DNA of 60,596 nt from a virus, in the IMG/VR virus record IMGVR_UViG_3300024308_000030, positions 1 to 60,596 of that record, one strand, 5' to 3'. Shown piece after piece: positions 18,911 to 28,079 of this stretch; positions within the stretch are counted from its first letter, which is position 1; every line of letters starts with the position of its first letter. The position numbers and the translations under genes were made by a program. The notes under the pieces were generated by a model. That model saw nothing but the letters and a program-made list of their open reading frames with translations. It had not been told where the DNA came from and made no database searches.

Positions 18911-19219
18911 ATGGAAGACTTCTTGCGCGAAGTCAGGCAGTGGGCCCAGATGGGCCTCCTGGCAGCATTCGGAGGCGCGGCCAGCTACCTGTACACCATG
19001 GTCACGAAGAACAAGAAGTTCGTGTGGCTGACCTTCAACATCAACCTGTTCCTCGCGTTTTTCGTAGGGCAGTCCCTTGGCGGCTTCATCCCGCCGGACA
19101 CCAAGAACTTCGGCGGGTGGCTCATGATGCTGGGGTTCTGCGCTTACCCAGCGCTGGGCCTGGTCGAAAACAAGGTACTCGCCTACCTGGACAAACGCAT
19201 GGGAGCCCGAGGTGAATAG
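18911..19219 (+). CDS. Holin, LydA-like
   Basis: The product has 102 residues with membrane segments at about residues 13-32, 38-55 and 67-85. The pattern AAFGGAASYLYTMVTKNKKFVW followed by NLFLAFFVGQSLGG resembles LydA-family phage holins. Charged residues cluster at both ends. A GGGGGGAG ribosome binding site precedes ATG 18911. It would form the inner-membrane lesion that releases the endolysin, and it heads a compact lysis block. Confidence 0.7.
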   Translation: MEDFLREVRQWAQMGLLAAFGGAASYLYTMVTKNKKFVWLTFNINLFLAFFVGQSLGGFIPPDTKNFGGWLMMLGFCAYPALGLVENKVLAYLDKRMGARGE

Positions 19220-19220
19220 C

Positions 19221-19532
19221 ATGCTCGTCGTGACCGTCCTCACTACGCTGATCCACGCGTTCGTCATCGCCAAGGCCGTGACGTTCTTCAGGGTTAACGG
19301 CCCCTGCCGCGAGAGCGACAAGACCATCGTGGCGATGCTGGGGGCCCTCAGCGCGATGTTCATCCTGGCCCAGGTGCTGGTCACCGTCGACAACTTCGGA
19401 CGCGTGCTCACTACGAGCCTCGCGTCGGCGCTGCTGATGGGGTTCAACTTCTCCAACGCGTTCTTCTACCTGGCCCAGATAAAGGTGCTCACCGACCGTA
19501 GGAGCTACAACGCGTGCCAACGCTATCGCTGA
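19221..19532 (+). CDS. Second holin-like membrane protein
   Basis: The product has 103 residues with three hydrophobic segments (residues about 1-17, 32-55 and 63-85). I chose ATG 19221 because GAGGTG sits 6 bases upstream; GTG 19212 would be inside that ribosome binding site. It lies between the first holin and the spanin gene, so an antiholin or pinholin role is plausible. I do not recognise a named family. Confidence 0.6.
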   Translation: MLVVTVLTTLIHAFVIAKAVTFFRVNGPCRESDKTIVAMLGALSAMFILAQVLVTVDNFGRVLTTSLASALLMGFNFSNAFFYLAQIKVLTDRRSYNACQRYR

Positions 19533-19891
19533 GCCAGTGGATCGCGGTAGGCGCAGTGGTCGCGGCCGCTGCAGGCGGCTGGTACGCGCGCGGTGTCGTG
19601 GCGGACAACGACATGTTGGCCTACAAGCAAGGCCTCTATGACCAGGCAAACGACCAGCGTATCCTGCGCGCCAAGGTGGAAGCTGCGCAGACAGCGGTGA
19701 CCGCCGACAGCACGGAGCGCGTCAACCAGTCTCAGAAGGCCCAGGCCGAGACAGTCCGAGTGGTGACCAAGGAGATCGTCCGGTATGTGCAGAACCCTGA
19801 TCATGGCAAGTGCGTGCTTCCTGCTGATTTCGTGTGGGGGTACAACCGCTCCCTTGGTGTCCCCGGAGTGCCCGAGACCGCAGCTCCCTGA
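19514..19891 (+). CDS. i-spanin (Rz-like)
   Basis: The product has 125 residues from GTG 19514, with TAGGAG upstream. It has one N-terminal membrane anchor (residues about 8-22) followed by a periplasmic helix with DQANDQRILRAKVEAAQ and KAQAETVRVVTKEIVRYVQ. This is the layout of an inner-membrane spanin. It overlaps the o-spanin frame by 107 bases. Together they would fuse the two membranes at the last step of lysis. Confidence 0.8.
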   Translation: MPTLSLSQWIAVGAVVAAAAGGWYARGVVADNDMLAYKQGLYDQANDQRILRAKVEAAQTAVTADSTERVNQSQKAQAETVRVVTKEIVRYVQNPDHGKCVLPADFVWGYNRSLGVPGVPETAAP

Positions 19892-20057
19892 CCAGCGGCT
19901 ACTGGAGGCGCCCGAGGACTACGAGCCCATAACCGCGGGCACCGACGTCGACGTCTACCCGACGATCGTCCGCAACAACCTGGTGTGCCGAGTGTCGCGA
20001 GACACCCTGGTAGAGCTGCAGCGATGGACAAAGGAGCAACACGATGCGACTCACTGA
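19785..20057 (+). CDS. o-spanin lipoprotein (Rz1-like)
   Basis: The product has 90 residues, and the first third is encoded inside the Rz-like gene in another frame. A short lipoprotein signal ends in the lipobox LISC with Cys at residue 17. The mature part is Pro-rich at its start. AAGGAG lies about 10 bases before ATG 19785; ATG 19803 is an alternative start. It would be anchored in the outer membrane and pair with the i-spanin. At 90 residues it is longer than typical Rz1 proteins. Confidence 0.75.
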   Translation: MCRTLIMASACFLLISCGGTTAPLVSPECPRPQLPDQRLLEAPEDYEPITAGTDVDVYPTIVRNNLVCRVSRDTLVELQRWTKEQHDATH

Positions 20058-20655
20058 CGCCCAATTCAAAGCCCTGTTCCCGAAGGCTGACGAGGAGCTG
20101 CTGCCCTTCCTCAACCGGACCATGGTCCGCTACCGCATCGACACCGCCGTGCGCATGGCGGCGTTCCTGGCGCAGGTCGGGCACGAGAGCGCAGGGCTCA
20201 CCCGGTTCGAAGAGAACCTGAACTACAGCGCCGAGGCGCTGAAGCGCGTGTGGCCGGCACGGTTCCAGGGCGTGGACGCCAACGCCTACGCGCGCAAACC
20301 GGAGAAGATCGCCAACTTCGTGTACGCCGACCGGCTGGGTAACGGCGGCGAAGCCACCGGTGACGGCTGGCGTTACCGCGGCCGGGGCCTGATCCAGATC
20401 ACCGGCAAGGCCAATTACGCGTCGATGGGCAAGGCCCTCAGCGCTGATTTCGTGGGGCACCCGGACCTGGTACTGACGCCGGAGTACAGCTGTTTGACGG
20501 CTGGCGAGTACTGGGGTCGCAACGGCCTCAACAACTTCGCCGACGTGGGCGATTTCCGCGGACTCACCAAGCGGATCAACGGCGCCTTGACCGGCGTGGA
20601 CGACAGGCTGCAACGGTGGGAAGCAGCCAAGCGGGTGCTCAATGCAAGAGGGTAA
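20044..20655 (+). CDS. Endolysin, GH19 chitinase-like family
   Basis: The product has 203 residues. The GH19-type catalytic region shows FLAQVGHESAGLTRFEENLNY with the expected acids E48 and E57, followed by YRGRGLIQITGKANY and a GLTKRINGALTG segment. There is no signal peptide, so it depends on the holin to reach peptidoglycan. AAAGGAG precedes ATG 20044. It overlaps the o-spanin stop and the next tail gene. Confidence 0.9.
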   Translation: MRLTDAQFKALFPKADEELLPFLNRTMVRYRIDTAVRMAAFLAQVGHESAGLTRFEENLNYSAEALKRVWPARFQGVDANAYARKPEKIANFVYADRLGNGGEATGDGWRYRGRGLIQITGKANYASMGKALSADFVGHPDLVLTPEYSCLTAGEYWGRNGLNNFADVGDFRGLTKRINGALTGVDDRLQRWEAAKRVLNARG

Positions 20656-21832
20656 GCAGTTCACCGACTTCAGCGGTGGCATGAACAACATCGCCCAGGT
20701 CAACAACCTGCCGGCCAACGCCGTCCGCGAGATCTCCAACATGGACCCGGTCGAGGGCGGCGCCCTGCAGCTGCGCGCTGGGGCGCAGCGCATCCTGCAG
20801 CTGGACAACCTGCGTGGCGGGGTAGAGGTGAACGGCGACTTGATCGTCGTCGGCGACAGGTTGCAGCGCTTCATCCCCTACGCCGGTACGGTGGTGGACC
20901 TGGGGGCGGCACCGGACGGCGAGGTGGCCGGGGCTTCGATGAACGGGGACGCGTTCCTGAACATCGGCGCGACTATGCTGCGCGTCCGCGAGACCACGGT
21001 CGGTCCTTGGTGCCTGCCGGAAATCAACCTGATGGTGGGCGTCGGTGCCGGAGCCCTGCCGGGGGGCGTGTACCGGCTGGCTGTGACAGCGGTGGATCAG
21101 TTCGCAGCGGAAACCGGCTGCGACCCGATGATCGTCCAGGTGGCCGACGGTTCCTCGATAACCGTCTCCTGGGTTGCGCCGCCCGGCGCCGTGAGCTGCA
21201 AAGTATACGCCAGCGCCACCAACGGCGAGACCCTCTACTTCCAGACCACCGCCACTGGCGAGTTCACGTTGAGTACTCCGGCGCAGGACCAGACGGCGCG
21301 GCTGACCACCATGAACCTCCAGGCCCCGCCGAACGCCAACTTGATCGCCTCGCACAAGGGGCGCCTGCTGCTGGCGGCCGGCAACGTGCTGTGGGCTACC
21401 GAGCCGTTCGCCGTCCACCTGGTCAACTTCGCCACCGGCTATCTGGCCTACGAGTCCCCGATCACTGTCGTGATCGGTGTGGAGGGCGGCGTTTACGTGG
21501 CGACCGAGACGCGTACCTGGTTCGTCGCTGACTTCGGAACTACCAAGGTCCAGCAGGCCGTCGTGCTCGAAGTCGGTGCGGTGCCCGGCAGCGGTGTTCT
21601 TCTGCCGGACGGCAGAGCCACCTGGATCACTCGCTACGGCCAAGCGTTCGGCAGCCCCACCGGGGCTCTTGAACTACCGCAGCGCAACAGCTACGCTCCC
21701 GTTATTGCTAGCCATGCAAGCGCGGGTGTGGTAGATCACAACGGCGTGCAGATGGTGGTAACGAACCTCAAGGGCGCCACAAACACCAACTCCCTCGGCG
21801 TCGAGGACTTCTTCGACATGGAGATCGAATAA
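20642..21832 (+). CDS. Tail structural protein, beta-propeller-like
   Basis: The product has 396 residues. The start QEGKQFTDFSGGMNNIAQVNNLP and the repeated beta segments (NGDLIVVGDRLQRF, NVLWATEPFAVHL, GVYVATETRTWFVADF) are typical of podovirus nozzle or tail-tube proteins that dock below the adaptor. It follows the lysis block and heads the second structural cluster. The assignment as nozzle is inference. Confidence 0.55.
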   Translation: MQEGKQFTDFSGGMNNIAQVNNLPANAVREISNMDPVEGGALQLRAGAQRILQLDNLRGGVEVNGDLIVVGDRLQRFIPYAGTVVDLGAAPDGEVAGASMNGDAFLNIGATMLRVRETTVGPWCLPEINLMVGVGAGALPGGVYRLAVTAVDQFAAETGCDPMIVQVADGSSITVSWVAPPGAVSCKVYASATNGETLYFQTTATGEFTLSTPAQDQTARLTTMNLQAPPNANLIASHKGRLLLAAGNVLWATEPFAVHLVNFATGYLAYESPITVVIGVEGGVYVATETRTWFVADFGTTKVQQAVVLEVGAVPGSGVLLPDGRATWITRYGQAFGSPTGALELPQRNSYAPVIASHASAGVVDHNGVQMVVTNLKGATNTNSLGVEDFFDMEIE

Positions 21833-22323
21833 TGCTGGCGTACATCTACGAGTTCGAGCTGCTTAAGGGGGACCGGGTCGTAGACCGCTGGGTTGAGCGT
21901 AACCTGATCCCGAGTACCGGTGTCAACTACCTGGCCCAGGCCATGTTCGGCGACACGTCCCCCATCGGCACCTACTACATCGGCCTGTTCCAGAACAACT
22001 ACGTCCCTGTCAACGGGGCCACTTCGGCCGACATCCCCGGCACCATTCAGGAATTCACCGGCTACTCGCAAGCCACTCGCCCACTGTGGAGCCGCGTGTA
22101 CGACGGCGCCGGAGCCTGGGACAACGTGGCCGCCCGGGCCGAATTCTCCGTTACCGCCGATCAGCGGATCTACGGCGGCTTCCTGGTGTCGAGCTCGGCG
22201 AAGAACTCGAGCACCGGCCTCCTGCTCTCGGTGGCGCGGTTCGCCTCGCCGAAAGACATCACCGCGGGGCTCACCCTCCGCGTCCGCGCCGGCATCACGC
22301 TGGTCCCGACTACCCTGGTCTGA
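21832..22323 (+). CDS. Virion-associated protein, unknown
   Basis: The product has 163 residues and is beta-rich with many aromatic residues (GTYYIGLFQNNYVPV, RPLWSRVYDGAGAWDN). It overlaps the preceding gene by one base and is followed after 8 bases by the next. The pattern of a short N-terminal YEFELLKGDRVVDRWVERNLIP followed by a fibre-like domain occurs in phage tail clusters. A precise role cannot be given. Confidence 0.5.
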   Translation: MLAYIYEFELLKGDRVVDRWVERNLIPSTGVNYLAQAMFGDTSPIGTYYIGLFQNNYVPVNGATSADIPGTIQEFTGYSQATRPLWSRVYDGAGAWDNVAARAEFSVTADQRIYGGFLVSSSAKNSSTGLLLSVARFASPKDITAGLTLRVRAGITLVPTTLV

Positions 22324-22331
22324 GGTGAACC

Positions 22332-22724
22332 ATGACGACCACCACCTATCTCAGCGACCAGATCATCGAGACCTACTTCGCTACCCCGACCGGTCTGTAC
22401 ATCGCGCTGCACACTGGCGACCCGGGCACCGCCGGCACCGCCAATGAGCTTGTCATCGGCACCGACGCGAACTACGTGCGCAAGGCCGTGGATTTCGTGA
22501 AGAGCGCTGACGGCCTGATCTACGTGGCCAAGAACAACGCCGACGTGGTGTTCAACGCAGCGGCCAGCGGGGCTTCCTACACCGTCACCCATATCACCGT
22601 GAAGAGCGCTTCCACCGGCGGCAACACCCTGGCCGTGCTGGCTCTTGTCAGTCCGCTACCTACCGTGGCCGGTACGGTTAACTCCTTCGCAACCAACGAC
22701 ATCGTCATCCGAGGTGAATCGTAA
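22332..22724 (+). CDS. Phage tail-fibre-type protein
   Basis: The product has 130 residues. The segment GLYIALHTGDPGTAGTANEL matches a widespread phage tail protein pattern (LYxALHTxDPG), and TVTHITVKSASTGGNTL continues it. It lies between two small structural genes, overlapping the next by one base. Probably a fibre base or tail decoration subunit. Confidence 0.55.
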   Translation: MTTTTYLSDQIIETYFATPTGLYIALHTGDPGTAGTANELVIGTDANYVRKAVDFVKSADGLIYVAKNNADVVFNAAASGASYTVTHITVKSASTGGNTLAVLALVSPLPTVAGTVNSFATNDIVIRGES

Positions 22725-23164
22725 TGGCGCTCAAGTTCAGCACTGCGCTGCGTAACGGCCTGCTTGCCACCGGCGCCCTTCGGACGCTACTCAACGGCGG
22801 CGAGATTCGTATCTGGTCCGGCCCGGTCCCGGCGACCTCGAACGACGCGGTCTCGGTGTCCAACACCCTGCTCGTGACTATCAAGGCGGAAGGCGCTGGT
22901 CTTACCTTCGAGGCCACTGCCAACGACGGCACGATCACCAAGAACCTGGCCGAGATCTGGACCGGGGTGTGCGGTGCCAGCGGCACTGCCACTTTCTACC
23001 GCCACGTGCTTTCCGCCGACGCCAACGACGCAAGCACTTCGGCGGTGCGTATCCAGGGCGAGGTGGCGTTGTCGGGTAAAGACCTCAGCCTCAGCAGCAC
23101 CACGCTCACCGCCGGCGCCGTCCAGAAGATCGACTTCTACTCCATCAGCATGCTGGAGCAGTAA
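22724..23164 (+). CDS. Virion-associated protein, unknown
   Basis: The product has 146 residues. It starts with a helix (TALRNGLLATGALRTLLNGGEIRIWSG) and continues as a beta-rich domain. It looks like a partner of the upstream 130-residue protein because both have the same beta-sandwich pattern and coupled start and stop codons. I do not recognise the family. Confidence 0.5.
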   Translation: MALKFSTALRNGLLATGALRTLLNGGEIRIWSGPVPATSNDAVSVSNTLLVTIKAEGAGLTFEATANDGTITKNLAEIWTGVCGASGTATFYRHVLSADANDASTSAVRIQGEVALSGKDLSLSSTTLTAGAVQKIDFYSISMLEQ

Positions 23165-23176
23165 GGGAGCAACCGC

Positions 23177-25105
23177 ATGGCCAACCGGCTGCTGAAGAAG
23201 CCAGCGCTGAAATACACGCCGGCGCAGCCGGGGCAGGCCGGTTCGCCTGCTCGCTGCTGGTGGGAGACGCGCACGGTCCAGACCTTGGACGAGGCGCTGA
23301 ACCAGATCATCTACTACGGCCGGCTCTCCGGCCTGACTCCGCAGAAGGCGCTCGAGGTCTTCGGTGGCATCTACGCTGACTTCCTCGGCGGTCCGTCCTA
23401 CACGTACCAGGTCCAGGTGTGCACGCCTGCAGTGGCGCCGATACCGTCCGTGCCGGCGGTGATCACCTACGACAACCTGCGCGGGTGGAACGCCGGCGGC
23501 CGGTCGATCAACTACCTTAGTGGCAACGGCTACGTCGAGTTCGAAATCTCCCCCCTGGCCACCGGCGCCGTCGTCGGCCTGGCGGGTATCACCGACAGCA
23601 CGCTGCCCAACAACTGCACGCACGCGTTCTACGTCCACTCAGGCGTCACGGAGCTGCTGGAGAACGGCGCCTCGGTGCAGACCATCACCGTCGACCTCAG
23701 CACCCGGCCGCGCCTACGTGTGTCGCGCAGTAGCGGGGTTGTTACTTTCCTAGTCGACGGCGTGGTGGTTCGTACCAGCTCGCTGCCCAGCACCGGACGC
23801 GCGTGGCTCGACGCCGCCCTCTACACCTCCGACGACTACGTCGACAACCCCGTGATCTCCAACCTGCTGGCCGGACGCGCCGTGGGCACGGTGGGCATCA
23901 CCTCCTACATCGACCCCAGGGCTCGCGCCGCCGGCAACGTGGGCATCGGCGGCTTCGCAGTCGGCCGCACTGACGGCCAGGTCCGCACCGCGGCGTCCGG
24001 CAACGTGGGCATCGGCGGGACCGCGCTGGGCTCTGGTCGACACTACGGCGTCGGGACCACCTCGGTCGGCGTGAGCGGCAGCGCTTCGCCTGCTGTGAAC
24101 GGCGTGCAGGGCGTGGCACCGCGGTTCGCCACCCTGGCAGCAGACTACCCGGTAGCCTACGGCAGCGGCTCGTGGGCGGGCTGGGCAGGCCAGGCTGAGG
24201 GCGGCTTCCCCGACGTCCTGAGCGCCGGGGGCGACGGCTACGTTCCGCCGGTGATGCTGGCGTCGAACGTGTTGGTGGGCGCAGTAGGCGGCAGTGACGG
24301 CTTCGCGCCGGGCGTCGCCGGCAAAGGCGCTGACCACCCGTACGGCGAAAGCGCCGGGGTGTGGGGCGGCTACCTGATCGGTCGTGGATACTCGCCGCCG
24401 TTCGCCGACGGCATCATCGACTGGATCGAGCCGGTGTTCATGGTCGACTCCTGGCAGCCCTACGTGGAAGTGGCCGCCGAGTTCTTCTCGTCGATCGACG
24501 TGGGCGATGCGCTGGACGTGGAAGTCGTGCTGCAGGACGGCCTCGACTGGTTCGAAGCGCTACTCGCCTCTGGCACCATGGACTACGTCGGCGACGAGAA
24601 CGCCGAGTTCTTCAGCAGCCTGTACGTCACCAGCCAGAGCAACTACGACAACTTGGCCGGCATGCAGTACGCCACCAACACTCGCACCGCAGCGATCACC
24701 GGCTACAAGGACTTCGACTTCCTGAAGATCATCCAGACCGACGCGGGCACCTACGGGCTGCGCGCCGATGGCGTCTACCGTATCGCCAGCACCAGCGACG
24801 ACCCGATCCAGGCGTACGTGGACTTCGGCGCCAAGCTCTTCGACACCACCAATCCGAAGCACCTGGACGCCATCTACTTCGGGCTGCGCACCGACGGCAC
24901 GGTCCTTGCTGTGGTGCAGGACGTCGACGGCGTCGAGAAGACTTACCGGGTGGTGGCGCGTCAGGACTTCATGCGCACCCTGACCTCTCGTGGCAAGACC
25001 TCCAAGCAGTGGCGCCTGCGCATGGAACTGACCGACGCCACCAAGGCTGACCTCGACAACGTGGAGTTCGTGATCAGCACCGCCTCTCGCCGCTGGACGC
25101 GATGA
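23177..25105 (+). CDS. Large tail/fibre protein with Gly-rich repeats
   Basis: The product has 642 residues. An N-terminal helix-rich region is followed by a lectin-like domain (FEISPLATGAVVGLAGI), then imperfect repeats GNVGIGGFAVG and GNVGIGGTALG near residues 255-285. A further stretch of FFSS-containing repeats spans about residues 435-480. The ending HVxxR-type tail is basic. It is likely a long structural component of the tail. It overlaps the next gene by ATGA. Confidence 0.55.
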   Translation: MANRLLKKPALKYTPAQPGQAGSPARCWWETRTVQTLDEALNQIIYYGRLSGLTPQKALEVFGGIYADFLGGPSYTYQVQVCTPAVAPIPSVPAVITYDNLRGWNAGGRSINYLSGNGYVEFEISPLATGAVVGLAGITDSTLPNNCTHAFYVHSGVTELLENGASVQTITVDLSTRPRLRVSRSSGVVTFLVDGVVVRTSSLPSTGRAWLDAALYTSDDYVDNPVISNLLAGRAVGTVGITSYIDPRARAAGNVGIGGFAVGRTDGQVRTAASGNVGIGGTALGSGRHYGVGTTSVGVSGSASPAVNGVQGVAPRFATLAADYPVAYGSGSWAGWAGQAEGGFPDVLSAGGDGYVPPVMLASNVLVGAVGGSDGFAPGVAGKGADHPYGESAGVWGGYLIGRGYSPPFADGIIDWIEPVFMVDSWQPYVEVAAEFFSSIDVGDALDVEVVLQDGLDWFEALLASGTMDYVGDENAEFFSSLYVTSQSNYDNLAGMQYATNTRTAAITGYKDFDFLKIIQTDAGTYGLRADGVYRIASTSDDPIQAYVDFGAKLFDTTNPKHLDAIYFGLRTDGTVLAVVQDVDGVEKTYRVVARQDFMRTLTSRGKTSKQWRLRMELTDATKADLDNVEFVISTASRRWTR

Positions 25106-27129
25106 ACAGGGTAGTAGGTCGGTCGCTGACGATGTCCGGGGCGTACCTCGTGGACCGCGCCAAGAAGCTGGCGCGGTCGTTGCTCCGGTTCAAGCAGAAC
25201 TCGCGGACGGAGATCGTCGACGGGTTCATGATCAGGGCTACCGTCGACACCACGCGTTTCGGCCAGACCGCCACCGGCGTAGTGATCGACCCGCCAGGGG
25301 TCGTGCTCGTTCTTGAGGCATCGCTGGACACGCGGGGCGAGCTGGTCAGCGTGGGCGGCCGCGACTTCTTCGACAGCCGCACCGGCCTCACCAACGGCCC
25401 GTTCCTCTATGCACAGCGCAACCCACAGCCGGCGATACCCAAGTTCCTCGCCCTGGTCTTTGACCCGCTCGACCCGTTCGGCCAGTGGCAGCTGTCCAGT
25501 CTCTGGCGAACGCAGCGCATCAGCGTAAACACCGCGGTACGTACCAACTTCCTGCGGATCACCCCCAGCTCGGAGGGCTGGCCGTTCGACGTCTATGACC
25601 AGGTGCCGACGGACGTCAACGCCTTCGTGGCCACCTACCAGTTCGACGGCGCCAGCGCAGCCTCGACCACCCAGGTGCAGCGCACGGTCGGGTACGCTCT
25701 CAACGAGGGCTACATCGACGCGGCGGCGCCAGGCTACAGGTTGTTCTGCAGGACGTCACTGGGCTACATGGCTCAGGAATACCAGGCGATGCCCTGCGCC
25801 AGCGACCGCATCGGCAACGTGACGTTGATGGCGGTGCCCGTGGTCAACCTGGCCAGCACCAGCTCTGCTGTCGAGTGGGGCACGCCAGGTGTGCTGTTCC
25901 TGCTGCTCAACGGTTACGACGCCAACCAGGGGACGATCCCCAGCGAGTTGGTCTGGTCTCGCTTGTGGACGCCGGCAGAACACAGCGTCGACTTCTACCA
26001 CCCCGGGCCCTGGCTGGCCGAGCCGCACCAACCGTTCTCGTCGCCGGAGACAGCACCGCAGGAGAATTGGGACGCGTTCTGGAGCGCTTGGCACGCGGGC
26101 GGGGAAGTGCAGCCGGCCGGCGGCTCTCGCCCGAACTGGACCGACGCCATCAGCTGCTGCGCGCACAACGGCGAGTTCCACGTGAACCTACGCCAGGTGG
26201 CCTACAACGGCGTCTTCGCTGACGAGGGCAGTCCGCTCTACCAGATGGCCGGCGGCGAGGCCAGGATCAAGTTCGTCATCAGCCCGACCGGCGACTTCGC
26301 CATGCAGGAGCTGGGCGACGAGGTGTGGTCCGCGCCCAACAGCGGCGCCGGTGGCACGGTGCACACGCCCTACGAGCGCTGGGTAGAAGGTCGGCTTGAC
26401 GAAGCCGTCGTTACGCTCGCTGTCCCCCTGGCCACGATGCAGGTGGGCGGCCACCTGGTCGAGGTGCGCATGCAGATGGAAGGGACGCGCGACGAGCAGT
26501 TCGTCTTCGGCTACGCGCGCGGGCAGATGCCGGCGACCATGGGCAGTCAGCGCTTGGTGGTGGACGTCACCCCGACCGACGCGCCAGCGTTCAGCCTAGA
26601 TGTCGTGTTCGACACGCTCGGCGCCGGCCTGCAGATGTTCACCTTCCTGCGTACTGGCGACTTCGTCATGGGACCGGCGACCAGTAGCTACAAGATGTGG
26701 CCGTGCCAGCCGATGTTCGTCGAGGTCAGCGACACCGAGCTGGGGTTCATCGCCTACACGGACTGGCAGGACTTCAACACCGAAGGTACGCGCAGCGTGC
26801 GGTTCTGCGTGCTGGACCTGGAGAGCGGCGCCTATGCGGTGCGCAGCACGCTGCCATTCATCCACGAGCTCACGGTGGGCCACGAGTACCAGGTGCACGT
26901 GTCTTGCATGCAGAAGACGGTGCGCACCGCCGACAGCGACCTGGTCGTCGATGGTGTACTATTCCTGTCGTACCGTGGCGCAGACCCCGTGTTCATCAGC
27001 AGAGACAGCGGCGCCACCTGGCAGGAATATTTCGACAGCGAGCGCGCCGCGGCCGGCGCCTACTACCTGGGCAATCCCCTTCAACTCGGCAGGCTGCCTG
27101 GCGCGGCCGTTCTCAGCGAGGCACCGTAG
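25102..27129 (+). CDS. Large virion protein, unknown
   Basis: The product has 675 residues, beta-rich, with many Trp, Phe and Asp residues and no recognisable enzyme motif. The stretch around residues 195-330 (TTQVQRTVGYALNEGY, YHPGPWLAEPHQPFSSPE) looks like a carbohydrate- or receptor-facing domain. It lies in the tail cluster and is probably a fibre or appendage protein. Alternative roles cannot be excluded. Confidence 0.5.
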   Translation: MNRVVGRSLTMSGAYLVDRAKKLARSLLRFKQNSRTEIVDGFMIRATVDTTRFGQTATGVVIDPPGVVLVLEASLDTRGELVSVGGRDFFDSRTGLTNGPFLYAQRNPQPAIPKFLALVFDPLDPFGQWQLSSLWRTQRISVNTAVRTNFLRITPSSEGWPFDVYDQVPTDVNAFVATYQFDGASAASTTQVQRTVGYALNEGYIDAAAPGYRLFCRTSLGYMAQEYQAMPCASDRIGNVTLMAVPVVNLASTSSAVEWGTPGVLFLLLNGYDANQGTIPSELVWSRLWTPAEHSVDFYHPGPWLAEPHQPFSSPETAPQENWDAFWSAWHAGGEVQPAGGSRPNWTDAISCCAHNGEFHVNLRQVAYNGVFADEGSPLYQMAGGEARIKFVISPTGDFAMQELGDEVWSAPNSGAGGTVHTPYERWVEGRLDEAVVTLAVPLATMQVGGHLVEVRMQMEGTRDEQFVFGYARGQMPATMGSQRLVVDVTPTDAPAFSLDVVFDTLGAGLQMFTFLRTGDFVMGPATSSYKMWPCQPMFVEVSDTELGFIAYTDWQDFNTEGTRSVRFCVLDLESGAYAVRSTLPFIHELTVGHEYQVHVSCMQKTVRTADSDLVVDGVLFLSYRGADPVFISRDSGATWQEYFDSERAAAGAYYLGNPLQLGRLPGAAVLSEAP

Positions 27130-27131
27130 CC

Positions 27132-28073
27132 ATGGCCACGATCGACGACATCATCTCCGAGCAGCAGGCCACCGTGGAAGACACGCTGCGCACGGCCCGC
27201 GAAGTCACCAGCCGCATCGGCAACAGCGTGGTGCCGGCGCTGCGCGACCCGACCCTGGCCTATACGGTGAACCAGCCCGTGCTGGCGCCGCCTCCGCAGT
27301 TCAGCGATCTGTTCCCGGGCACCGACACGTCCAACGAGCAGATCCAGTGGCTGGACAGCGAGGTCGACAAGCTGATCGAGAAGTACTTCCCCGAGCTGAC
27401 CGCCTGCTTGCGGGACAAGCCCGAAGAGTGGCTGTGCAAGATCATCTCCGGTAGCGACCCGTTCGGTGACAGCCAGGCCGTCATCGACGCCATGTGGCAC
27501 GAGGCGCGCGACCGCGCGTACCGCGCGTCGAACTCCGAGGTCATGACCTTGCACGCCGACTACTCGCAGCGTGGGTTCACCATTCCGCCGGGTGCCCTGA
27601 TCCAGCAGCGGGTCGAAGCCGAGCAGCGCGCCAGCCAGGCCATCGCCGACGTCAACCGCGCGCAGACCATCCGCGTGTTGGAGCTGAAGGTGGAGCTGCT
27701 CAAGTTCGCCGAAGAGCAGGCCATCCGCCTGAAGCTGGGCCTTATGGACGCCATTCGCGCCTTCTACGTGGTCTGGGCCAGCCTGCCGGACAAGGACATC
27801 GAACGTGCCAGAATCCGTTCCCAGGCGCTGGGCAACTTCTACGGCGCGCTGAGCAGCTACTACAACGTGCAGCTCGGCTTCGAGGGCCTGCGCCTGCGGG
27901 CCGCCGAGGGCGGCGCCGACGTGTCGCTGGGCGTGGACCGCAACCGCATCGCAGCGTTCAGCCAGAACCAGGCGGCACCTGCCCTGGCCCAGGCCGTGCG
28001 CGGGTTCACCGACGTGGCATCGTCCGCGTCGAACGCCATCTCCTCCCTCGTCGCCGAAATCACTGCGGGGTAA
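27132..28073 (+). CDS. Helical virion protein, unknown
   Basis: The product has 313 residues from ATG 27132, two bases after the preceding stop. It is mostly alpha-helical, with a long predicted coiled coil around residues 155-205 (QQRVEAEQRASQAIADVNRA, LELKVELLKFAEEQAIRL). This contrasts with its beta-rich neighbours and suggests a connector or internal rod. The frame is open upstream to 26697, but no ribosome binding site supports a longer start. Confidence 0.6.
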   Translation: MATIDDIISEQQATVEDTLRTAREVTSRIGNSVVPALRDPTLAYTVNQPVLAPPPQFSDLFPGTDTSNEQIQWLDSEVDKLIEKYFPELTACLRDKPEEWLCKIISGSDPFGDSQAVIDAMWHEARDRAYRASNSEVMTLHADYSQRGFTIPPGALIQQRVEAEQRASQAIADVNRAQTIRVLELKVELLKFAEEQAIRLKLGLMDAIRAFYVVWASLPDKDIERARIRSQALGNFYGALSSYYNVQLGFEGLRLRAAEGGADVSLGVDRNRIAAFSQNQAAPALAQAVRGFTDVASSASNAISSLVAEITAG

Positions 28074-28079
28074 TCGCCC

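Noticed and set aside
17024-19456. 810-residue frame on the minus strand under the ejection protein and holins
   Set aside because: Spans several real genes antisense, with shadow-type His/Arg/Leu/Val composition.
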